NCBI GenBank assembly: GCA_900553635.1
Contig: USDU01000105.1
Location: 1 to 8,226 of the forward strand
Length of the DNA stretch: 8,226 bases
From: an uncultured Lachnospiraceae bacterium
Lineage (GTDB): Bacteria; Bacillota_A; Clostridia; Lachnospirales; Lachnospiraceae
Direction of reading: 5' to 3'
Below, in pieces: positions 1 through 4,232 of the stretch. Positions within the stretch are counted from its first letter, which is position 1. Every line of letters begins with the position of its first letter. Position numbers and translations under genes: made by a program. The notes under the pieces are model-generated. The model was not told where the DNA came from. It searched no databases and saw nothing but the letters and a program-made list of their open reading frames with translations.

Positions 1-421
1 TATCCGCCACATAGCATCCCAGGTTGATCTTCCAAACAGATCGTCCCTTATCTGCCACAACCTGCTGGTTCAGCTGATCCATCACCTCTGCCACTGACAG
101 GCAGACCGCCCGGACAATCAGGAGCGCCAGAATATCAGATACAACAGAAAAAACAGTAGCAAAAACTCCTGTGCCAGCCAGATTACCGATTACACCTACG
201 ACCATCTGCACAATGGTAAGTGTAAAGGCTGTTTTGCAGCCTTCGATGTCTTTTCCTGCGCTGTTCAGTCCGATCAGGGACATAACTGCAAATACAAATA
301 CTCCGATCAGTCCGATTACTCCGATGAACGGAATCATCATAAGTACCACGCAGATAATAGAACCCACCTGAGCAGTGAACATTTTTTTGAGACCGGATGC
401 TGCATTCTCGTAACCATACAT
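1..421 (-). CDS. Multi-pass membrane protein of unknown function (partial, N-terminal 140 residues)
   Basis: An open frame starts with ATG at 421 and runs off the left edge with no stop, giving 140 residues. The start is set by a strong GGGGGAG ribosome site at about 429-436 and by a promoter just upstream. The protein begins MYGYENAASGLKKMF, then has a long hydrophobic stretch at residues 19-52, possibly two helices, and further hydrophobic segments at about 66-90 and 91-110. A more polar part follows (residues 111-140, with VMDQLNQQ). There is no cleavable signal peptide, metal motif or recognisable catalytic motif. The hydrophobic segments are rich in Gly, Val and Ile, like small integral membrane proteins of unknown role common in Lachnospiraceae. 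It has its own promoter, so a link to the upstream iron genes is not shown. I do not recognise the family, and the C-terminus is outside the window. Confidence 0.8.
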   Translation of the reverse strand, partial: MYGYENAASGLKKMFTAQVGSIICVVLMMIPFIGVIGLIGVFVFAVMSLIGLNSAGKDIEGCKTAFTLTIVQMVVGVIGNLAGTGVFATVFSVVSDILALLIVRAVCLSVAEVMDQLNQQVVADKGRSVWKINLGCYVAD

Positions 422-452
422 GAATAACTCCCCCTTTTTGTCATTTGATTTG

Positions 453-481
453 AGTATATCATATGTTTCGACTTTTTTCCA
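453..481 (-). promoter_or_regulatory. Sigma-70-type promoter for the membrane protein gene
   Basis: On the minus strand there is TGGAAA (476-481), a 17-base spacer and TATACT (453-458). A TG one base before the -10 makes an extended -10 element. The expected start, near 446, would give a leader of about 25 bases to the ATG at 421. It overlaps the last codons of the tentative 48-codon ORF. Confidence 0.6.
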
Positions 482-605
482 CACTGTGGCAAAATATTCT
501 AAGACGGACGAAAGCGCTGCGAAAAATTTTCCGCAGCGCTTTCCAATTTTGGTAATTACATTTTGGGCAGCAATCACTTTTTGTGAATCCGTACTCCGTC
601 TTCAT
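459..605 (-). CDS. Tentative 48-residue ORF with a CCPKC metal-knuckle motif
   Basis: A 48-codon frame begins with an ATG sharing one base with the TAA stop of the Cys-rich peptide gene (TAATG overlap) and ends with TGA at 459-461. The product starts MKTEYGFTKSDCCPKCN. The C-C-P-K-C cluster at residues 12-16 resembles half of a zinc or iron knuckle; the rest is basic (WKALRKIFRSAFVRLRIF). Against it: an 11-bp hairpin that looks like the operon terminator lies inside the frame (511-542), the promoter of the next gene overlaps its end, and its ribosome site is weak. The coupled start, which uses the same overlap as the DUF2325/DUF3793 pair, and the Cys motif argue for it. It could instead be read-through of a 3' untranslated region. 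Confidence 0.33.
   Translation of the reverse strand: MKTEYGFTKSDCCPKCNYQNWKALRKIFRSAFVRLRIFCHSVEKSRNI
511..542 (-). terminator. Hairpin ending the Fur-like / Cys-rich peptide transcript
   Basis: A perfect 11-bp inverted repeat, AAAGCGCTGCG and its complement, encloses a 10-base A/T loop. On the minus strand the stem ends in UUU followed by CGUCCGUC, so the U tract is short and termination may be partial. It lies after the Cys-rich peptide gene and before the promoter of the membrane protein, where a terminator is expected, but inside the tentative 48-codon ORF. Confidence 0.6.
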
Positions 606-781
606 TACTTCTTGTGCTTGGCCGGAGCGCCGCATCCGCAGCTTCCGCTGCAGCTACAGCCTGCGCAGCCCATGCTGCAAGTAGTTCCGCAGGTCTTCTT
701 GTTGCGGATCAGAGTTCTGATACAGAATACTGCGATGATGGCCACGATTGCTACTACGATGATGTCTGCTAACATCTTCAT
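605..781 (-). CDS. FeoB-associated Cys-rich membrane protein (58 aa)
   Basis: The 58-residue protein (ATG at 781, TAA at 605-607) has one N-terminal membrane helix at residues 5-23 (IIVVAIVAIIAVF), a short basic linker (IRTLIRNKK) and a Cys-rich tail. Seven Cys lie in residues 31-50 (C31, C35, C39, C42, C44, C48, C50), followed by a basic end (AKHKK). This layout is that of the FeoB-associated Cys-rich membrane protein family, small proteins normally encoded next to feoB and thought to aid ferrous iron uptake; in other FeoB proteins a Cys-rich C-terminal tail occupies that role. The start has a GAAGG ribosome site and overlaps the stop of the Fur-like gene (ATGA), so the two are translationally coupled. 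Unusually, the only FeoB in the window lies more than 6 kb away. Family call is firm; the biochemical role is inferred. Confidence 0.85.
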   Translation of the reverse strand: MKMLADIIVVAIVAIIAVFCIRTLIRNKKTCGTTCSMGCAGCSCSGSCGCGAPAKHKK

Positions 782-1053
782 GCACCTTCTTTCAATGTTC
801 CGATACGATACATATTTCTGCGATCGATGACACCGGCTTCTTCCAGTGTCTTGATCATACGATATACAGTGGCGATGCCAACTGTCTGGTCTTTTTCTCT
901 TACCTGATAATAGATTTCCTTACAGCAGGAACAGTCATTCTCCAGAATGGTGCTGATAATCAGCTTCCTCTGTTTGGTGATACGAAATCCGCGCTCCCGC
1001 AGGCGTCCAAGAATCATCTCCTGACTCATATTCTTCCATTCCTCTCCTGACAT
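778..1053 (-). CDS. Short Fur-family winged-helix regulator with CSCC motif
   Basis: Starting at the ATG at 1053, which has an AGGAGA ribosome site at about 1058-1064, the product has 91 residues. An upstream in-frame TTG at 1080 would give 100 residues but lacks a comparable site. The protein is a Fur-type winged helix: RLRERGFRITKQRKLII (residues 17-33) and the recognition segment VGIATVYRMIKTLEEAGVI (58-76), ending in MYRIGTLKEGA. Classical Fur proteins are about 140-150 residues and carry a C-terminal dimerisation domain with His and Cys metal ligands; this one stops right after the DNA-binding domain. In place of the Fur sequence around His33 it has DCSCCKEIYYQ, so C41, C43 and C44 may sense metal or redox state. 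The ATGA overlap with the Cys-rich peptide gene and Fur-box-like sites upstream suggest an autoregulated iron regulator. Whether it binds iron, and how it dimerises, cannot be seen. Confidence 0.82.
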   Translation of the reverse strand: MSGEEWKNMSQEMILGRLRERGFRITKQRKLIISTILENDCSCCKEIYYQVREKDQTVGIATVYRMIKTLEEAGVIDRRNMYRIGTLKEGA

Positions 1054-1100
1054 TTTATCTCCTATCCTATGTGGTTTCAAGAAATTTTTGAATAAGGTTT

Positions 1101-1119
1101 ATTGAGAATAACTCTCAAT
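1101..1119. promoter_or_regulatory. Fur-box-like palindrome in the leader of the Fur-like gene
   Basis: ATTGAGA-ATAAC-TCTCAAT is a perfect 7-bp inverted repeat. The core at 1103-1117 matches the Gram-positive 7-1-7 Fur box (TGATAAT-N-ATTATCA) at 11 of 14 positions. It lies about 10-30 bases downstream of the predicted transcription start and 48 bases or more before the ATG, a good place for autorepression. Confidence 0.55.
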
Positions 1120-1136
1120 TTCTTTTTCCAGTTCCT

Positions 1137-1165
1137 ATTAAAGCACACTCAGAACAGTTTGTCAA
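1137..1165 (-). promoter_or_regulatory. Sigma-70-type promoter of the Fur-like / Cys-rich peptide operon
   Basis: The minus strand shows a perfect TTGACA (1160-1165), a 17-base spacer and TTTAAT (1137-1142, five of six to consensus). The predicted start is near 1130, giving a leader of about 75 bases. It is flanked by a GTTTG-N6-CTAAC element upstream and a Fur-like palindrome downstream. Confidence 0.75.
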
Positions 1166-1173
1166 TACTAATT

Positions 1174-1189
1174 GTTTGTTTAGACTAAC
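1174..1189. promoter_or_regulatory. GTTAG-N6-CTAAC-type operator upstream of the Fur-like gene promoter
   Basis: GTTTG-TTTAGA-CTAAC differs at one half-site base from the palindromes at 2742-2757 and 2623-2638. It sits about 9 bases upstream of the -35 box. The regulator is not known; the half-site loosely recalls DtxR/IdeR-type TTAGG elements, but the spacing differs. Confidence 0.4.
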
Positions 1190-1205
1190 TCCTTAATATA
1201 GTAGA

Positions 1206-1223
1206 AGGGTCCTTTCGGACCCT
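1206..1223 (-). terminator. Hairpin downstream of the flavodoxin gene
   Basis: A perfect 7-bp stem (AGGGTCC / GGACCCT) with a TTTC loop lies 15 bases past the flavodoxin stop. On the minus strand it is followed by UUCUACUAUAUU, only moderately U-rich; the better T run (1227-1231) is on the plus-strand side. Position favours a flavodoxin terminator, and it may be bidirectional. Confidence 0.55.
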
Positions 1224-1237
1224 CCGTTTTTAGGATT

Positions 1238-1648
1238 TTATACCAGCTTTTTCGCAAGCTCTGCAAGGTTCGCCTGGTCGTCGTCGCCCGGCTCGTTGTT
1301 GGCGATTACGGTACCGACTACTTCTGCTCCGGCTTCTTTCATGCGCTCTTCCCATTTGCGCATCCACTCGCCGTCTCCCCAGTCATAGGAACCGAACAAT
1401 GCTACCTTTTTACCGGATACGGATTTCTCCAGTTCTTCTACGAACGGCTCCATCTCGCCCTCGTCCAGCTCCTCATCGCCCATGGCAGACGCGCCCAGCG
1501 CAAAGACGGCCTCACCTTCCAGGTCTGTCGGAGATACGGTGGATACTTCACTTACTTCCGCACTTCCCCCGGCGTTCTTGATTTCTTCAACCAGCATTTC
1601 TGCCATTTTCTCTGTGTTTCCTGTGCTGCTCCAATATACTACTTTCAT
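1238..1648 (-). CDS. Short-chain flavodoxin (FMN electron carrier)
   Basis: This 136-residue protein is a typical clostridial short-chain flavodoxin, an FMN-containing one-electron carrier of the cytoplasm that stands in for ferredoxin when iron is scarce. The FMN phosphate loop is SSTGNT (residues 7-12). The loop around the flavin N5 is MGDE at residues 56-59, the same numbering as in Clostridium beijerinckii flavodoxin. The aromatic side of the pocket is GSYDWGDGEW (86-95), where Trp90 is at the position that stacks on FMN in that protein. Length is the family norm. The start has an ideal AGGAGG (1655-1660) five bases before the ATG. It follows DUF3793 by 79 bases that hold a terminator-like hairpin, so it may be expressed by read-through or from an A/T-rich promoter not clearly defined. 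Its place between DUF2325/DUF3793 and the Fur-like gene fits iron-limitation control. Confidence 0.95.
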   Translation of the reverse strand: MKVVYWSSTGNTEKMAEMLVEEIKNAGGSAEVSEVSTVSPTDLEGEAVFALGASAMGDEELDEGEMEPFVEELEKSVSGKKVALFGSYDWGDGEWMRKWEERMKEAGAEVVGTVIANNEPGDDDQANLAELAKKLV

Positions 1649-1694
1649 GATGCTCCTCCTGATTTTTCTTTTCTTATTTATTTATAAACATTTA

Positions 1695-1717
1695 TAAAAA
1701 GCTGTTTTACAGCCCTT
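1695..1717 (-). terminator. Intrinsic terminator-like hairpin between DUF3793 and flavodoxin
   Basis: On the minus strand GCTGT-AAA-ACAGC (1701-1713) is followed directly by UUUUUAU. The 5-bp stem is short, so termination is probably incomplete. That could set a lower or separately tuned level for flavodoxin. Confidence 0.5.
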
Positions 1718-1727
1718 TATTCCTTTT

Positions 1728-2297
1728 TTATGCTACTGTCTGTGCCGCGCAGCATTCGCGAAAGCTAAAGCCTGCCGCCAGCATGGTGGTCAGCGCCATT
1801 TTCAGCTCGTCGTAGAGACGGAAGGCCGCCCGGGCCTGTTCCACGTCGCCGTAGACCTTCCAGTATCCGCTTTCCAGAGCGTCCTTGCCCTGATGCTCGA
1901 TGAAGCCTTCGATATCGGCCAGCGGATATTCCAGGAACAGACCGATCTCATGGGGAAATGGATTTCCATGCTTCTGATAGCTTTCGTAGCGTTCCGCCAG
2001 CAGACTCAGCTGCTCCTCCATTGTCCGGCCGGCATAGCCGTGTTCCTTCAGAAAGCTCTGATGCCCTTCTCTTTGCAGATACCGTTCCAGACGCTCTCTG
2101 TCGTAAAAGAGGATATGGCAGTATTTTCTGCAGCCGCAAAGCTGTACCCAGGAAATTTTGCTGTCCGCAAGCACCTCCGGCAGCGCGTCCATCAGTTCCC
2201 GTCTCGCCGCTACCAGATTGGCCGTCTTACGATGACAGAACACCGGCGCGCAATGATTGGCCAGAAGCCTTTCCAGCTCACGTCCCGCCCCTGCCAT
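1728..2297 (-). CDS. DUF3793 family protein
   Basis: This 189-residue soluble protein matches my recollection of the DUF3793 family, found mostly in Clostridia and without an assigned biochemical function. Recognisable parts are the N-terminal NHCAPVFCHRKTANLV (residues 14-29), CGCRKYCHILFYDRERLE (54-71) and the central block HEIGLFLEYPLADIEGFI (116-133), followed by YWKVYGDVEQARAAFRLYDE (144-163). There is no membrane segment or signal peptide. Several Cys and His (CGC, CRKYCH) could bind metal, but this is only suggestive. Its ATG shares one base with the stop of the DUF2325 gene (TAATG), so the two are coupled. These families tend to sit near feo genes and flavodoxin, and the upstream Fur-like box supports iron control. 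Its job in that response is unknown. Confidence 0.85.
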   Translation of the reverse strand: MAGAGRELERLLANHCAPVFCHRKTANLVAARRELMDALPEVLADSKISWVQLCGCRKYCHILFYDRERLERYLQREGHQSFLKEHGYAGRTMEEQLSLLAERYESYQKHGNPFPHEIGLFLEYPLADIEGFIEHQGKDALESGYWKVYGDVEQARAAFRLYDELKMALTTMLAAGFSFRECCAAQTVA

Positions 2298-2575
2298 TAG
2301 CAGTAGCTCCCGAGAATCTCTTCCAGCGCCGCCTGGCTGCTGGTATGGCAGCGAACGACTTCGATGTTGTTCTTCTTAGCTTCCTCCAGGGCACATTTGA
2401 CCATCTTGTGGGATACGGTGTTCGTGAACAGTACGAACAGATCCGGTCTGCCGACCTGCTTTTTCAAGTCGCCTGTCATCTGGGTAAATACCTTTGCCTT
2501 ACATTTATGTGCCTTGCAGATGTCATGGTACTGGCGCACCATCCGGTCGTGTCCTCCGATAATCACAATACTCAT
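2297..2575 (-). CDS. DUF2325 family protein
   Basis: The protein begins MSIVIIGGHDRMVRQY and is 92 residues long from the ATG at 2575, the usual size for DUF2325. That start has a GAGGG ribosome site seven bases away; an ATG at 2581 adds only two residues, and one at 2620 has no ribosome site and abuts an operator palindrome. DUF2325 is a small Rossmann-like family. Visible hallmarks are the glycine loop IIGGHDRM (residues 5-12), KAKVFTQMTG (26-35), DLFVLFTNTVSHKMV (45-59) and VVRCHTSS (73-80). Function is not established. It is the first gene of a coupled pair with DUF3793 and has an unusually long leader carrying two GTTAG palindromes, a Fur-like box and a terminator-like hairpin, pointing to tight, probably iron-linked, regulation. 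Confidence 0.88.
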   Translation of the reverse strand: MSIVIIGGHDRMVRQYHDICKAHKCKAKVFTQMTGDLKKQVGRPDLFVLFTNTVSHKMVKCALEEAKKNNIEVVRCHTSSQAALEEILGSYC

Positions 2576-2621
2576 ACGCATGCCCTCTCTTTCCTGCTGT
2601 AAAAATGTCCTGACGCGCATT

Positions 2622-2639
2622 GGTTAGTTCTCACTAACC
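2622..2639. promoter_or_regulatory. Perfect palindromic operator GGTTAGT-N4-ACTAACC near the DUF2325 start
   Basis: A perfect 7-bp inverted repeat with a four-base centre (TCTC). It shares the GGTTAGTTCT left part and the CTAAC right half with the element at 2741-2758. It lies about 47 bases before the ATG and just after the leader hairpin, so it could act as a roadblock operator or serve a second, unseen promoter. Confidence 0.55.
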
Positions 2640-2650
2640 GCTCGCCTTTT

Positions 2651-2675
2651 AAAAAGAATCCATTTTTCAGGATTC
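2651..2675 (-). terminator. Terminator-like hairpin in the DUF2325 leader (possible attenuator)
   Basis: On the minus strand GAATCC-TGAAAAAT-GGATTC is followed at once by UUUUU. It lies about 85-110 bases after the predicted transcription start and 75 bases before the DUF2325 ATG, so it could end a short leader RNA or attenuate the operon. The 6-bp stem is modest and no competing antiterminator was worked out. Confidence 0.42.
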
Positions 2676-2740
2676 CCATATGTTGGTTTTGTTATGTACT
2701 CAAAATGGCTTCTGTCTGTCCGTTTTAAATGGTTTTTGTT

Positions 2741-2758
2741 GGTTAGTTCTTCCTAACT
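2741..2758. promoter_or_regulatory. Operator GGTTAG-N6-CTAACT over the DUF2325 transcription start
   Basis: GTTAG-TTCTTC-CTAAC is an inverted repeat with the same half-sites and six-base spacing as the palindrome at 2622-2639. It begins about three bases downstream of the predicted start site near 2761, a typical repressor position. Confidence 0.55.
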
Positions 2759-2767
2759 CATGCATTT

Positions 2768-2796
2768 ATCCTATCATACTTATAGGGATAGCGCAA
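2768..2796 (-). promoter_or_regulatory. Putative promoter of the DUF2325-DUF3793 operon
   Basis: The minus strand has TTGCGC (2791-2796), a 17-base spacer and TAGGAT (2768-2773). The -10 is four of six and the -35 three of six to consensus, so it is weak. Its placement between a Fur-like box and a GTTAG palindrome raises the likelihood. Confidence 0.45.
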
Positions 2797-2805
2797 GAGG
2801 ATTCG

Positions 2806-2822
2806 TTGATACTAATTCTCAA
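2806..2822. promoter_or_regulatory. Fur-box-like site upstream of the DUF2325 promoter
   Basis: TGATACTAATTCTCA (2807-2821) matches the 7-1-7 Fur box TGATAAT-N-ATTATCA at 12 of 14 positions and is flanked by T and A to give TTGA...TCAA. It lies about 10 bases upstream of the putative -35. The sequence ATACTAATT recurs at 1165-1173, next to the Fur-like gene promoter. Confidence 0.5.
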
Positions 2823-2884
2823 TAAGGTATCATTTACATACTTTTATAGGTAAAATCATACCAACAACGAGCAGAATAGAATTC

Positions 2885-2920
2885 TAAAAAAAGAGCGCAT
2901 CCCCACAGGAAATGCGCTCT
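2885..2920 (-). terminator. Strong intrinsic terminator of the sugar operon
   Basis: On the minus strand AGAGCGCAT, an 11-base loop and ATGCGCTCT form a perfect 9-bp stem (2892-2900 / 2912-2920) followed by a run of seven U (2886-2892). It is 20 bases past the stop of the zinc dehydrogenase and isolates that operon from the DUF2325 region. Confidence 0.92.
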
Positions 2921-2939
2921 GTCTCTGCTCTCTTTAGTT

Positions 2940-4202
2940 TTAAATAGCCGGTGCGTGCTCCAGCAGATATTTCTCTGCTTCCGCGTTCCACAGACCGTTG
3001 GTCTTCGCCACGATCTTCGCCAGCTCCGCGAACATCGGGTCTTCCTTGCCCTTCTCTTCAAAGTCTGCGATAGCAGTCAGGGGCAGGGAAATATGGGTGT
3101 AAATCAGTTTCTTTCCACCCGGTACCTTCGGCAGGTTCAGAGTAGTCTCTCTTGCCACGTTCAGGCCGCCGATGTGAGTTACCAGAATCGCCGGATCCAG
3201 CTTGCCCTGGCCAATCATGGACAGACACTCCTTCATATCGTCTGTATTGCCGCCGGAGGTTCCTACTACATGGGTTCCTGCGTAATGGACGTTGTAGAAG
3301 TTGAACGGCGCGGAAAATGCCGGATTAGAGGGGCCTGCGAAGAAGTTCAGGCAGCCGTCCTGTGCCAGGATGCTGTCAGCCAGCTCTACTACCGGAGCTA
3401 CCGGAGCGAATACCAGCACATCGTTGAAGCCTTCGCCGTCTGTGAAGTCCATCATGAACTTATGTGCGTCCTCTACCTTACCGGTGTTGGCATATACCAG
3501 CTTGATACCCTTCTTGGCAGCCTCTTCCGGCGGAAGCACCTGAGCCGCACGGGCCAGTCTCGCGTCGTCGATGTCGGTAACTACTAAGAGAGACGGACAT
3601 CTGTCACAATGTGTAATGTAGTCGATAGCAGCCAGTCCCATGGGACCTACACCTGCCAGAATTGCCATTTTGCCGCCCTCTACGATACCCATGTCATGCT
3701 CGTATTTTCCTCTGGTGGCATGATACATGGCGTGGAAGGTTCCTGCTACGCAGGACAGGGGCTCGGTCAGGGAGCCGCCGAAGAAATTGTCGCTGTCGAA
3801 ATGAAGCAGACAGCCCATTTCCATAACTTCATTCGGAATAATAATATAGGTAGCGTCGCCGCCGATGTACTCATAGGAGTATCCCGGAGCTGCCAGACTG
3901 CCCTTGTAGTTCAGAGCCGGCTGGATGGAGAATTTCTCACCCTCCTTGAACTCATGTGCCCATTTTGCTCCTACCTTTACCAGGTCACCGCAGAACTCAT
4001 GGCCGATGATAACCGGATGCTCTTTGATATTTTCCGGAACACGCTTGTGATCCTCGCCCTGCATGGCTGCTTTGTAGGAAGACATGCAGATACTGTCGGA
4101 TACGACTCTCGCCAGAATCTCGTCGTCCTTAATCTCCGGAAGCTCATATTCGTCCAGACGTAAATCTTCTTTTCCGTAAAGTCTCAGTGCTTTTGCTTTC
4201 AT
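2940..4202 (-). CDS. Zinc-type MDR dehydrogenase, YggP / L-sorbose-1-phosphate reductase-like
   Basis: This 420-residue protein is a medium-chain dehydrogenase closely resembling E. coli YggP and the SorE-type L-sorbose-1-phosphate reductases. Shared stretches include SDSICMSSYKAAMQG, EHPVIIGHE, GCLNFFAGP, FNFYNVHY, THVVGTSGG and TDDMKE. Catalytic zinc candidates are C39, H68 and E69 of the GHE motif, with E147 of the TEP segment. The Rossmann loop is GVGPMG (184-189), and acidic D210/D212 at the end of the next strand favour NAD(H). The four-Cys structural zinc lobe of classic alcohol dehydrogenases is absent. It is the last gene of the operon, 30 bases after the PHP gene, with an AAGGAGAAG ribosome site, and ends at a strong terminator. 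With the SDR it could link a ketose-1-phosphate, a polyol phosphate and a central-pathway sugar phosphate; the exact substrate is not visible. Confidence 0.85.
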   Translation of the reverse strand: MKAKALRLYGKEDLRLDEYELPEIKDDEILARVVSDSICMSSYKAAMQGEDHKRVPENIKEHPVIIGHEFCGDLVKVGAKWAHEFKEGEKFSIQPALNYKGSLAAPGYSYEYIGGDATYIIIPNEVMEMGCLLHFDSDNFFGGSLTEPLSCVAGTFHAMYHATRGKYEHDMGIVEGGKMAILAGVGPMGLAAIDYITHCDRCPSLLVVTDIDDARLARAAQVLPPEEAAKKGIKLVYANTGKVEDAHKFMMDFTDGEGFNDVLVFAPVAPVVELADSILAQDGCLNFFAGPSNPAFSAPFNFYNVHYAGTHVVGTSGGNTDDMKECLSMIGQGKLDPAILVTHIGGLNVARETTLNLPKVPGGKKLIYTHISLPLTAIADFEEKGKEDPMFAELAKIVAKTNGLWNAEAEKYLLEHAPAI

Positions 4203-4232
4203 AGTTCTTCTCCTTTTATGATATCTATAAGG

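Larger units (their letters stand above)
2576..2939. other. Gene-free regulatory region between DUF2325 and the dehydrogenase gene
   Basis: No credible gene was found on either strand in these 364 bases. From right to left it holds the dehydrogenase terminator, a Fur-like box, a weak promoter with a GTTAG palindrome over its start site, a terminator-like leader hairpin, and a second GTTAG palindrome just before DUF2325. The leader of about 185 bases is long for such a small gene. Confidence 0.7.

Noticed and set aside
420..830. Plus-strand open frame of 136 codons
   Set aside because: It runs antisense to the Cys-rich peptide gene and promoter region. The minus-strand reading has family features, coupled starts and ribosome sites; this frame has none.
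1054..1080. TTG start at 1080 for the Fur-like gene (adds nine residues)
   Set aside because: No good ribosome site before the TTG, whereas the ATG at 1053 has AGGAGA at ideal spacing, lying within the would-be extension.
1893..2602. Overlapping plus-strand frames opposite DUF3793 and DUF2325
   Set aside because: They overlap each other and two recognisable coupled genes on the minus strand, with no plausible ribosome sites or motifs.
2576..2620. ATG at 2620 as the DUF2325 start
   Set aside because: No ribosome site, it touches the palindromic operator, and the extra residues do not fit the family, whose members start at the MSIVIIGG strand.
2699..2765. A 21-codon upstream ORF in the DUF2325 leader (ATG at 2765)
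   Set aside because: The ATG lies before the predicted transcription start near 2761 and has no ribosome site; the repeated QKPF in its product is probably chance.
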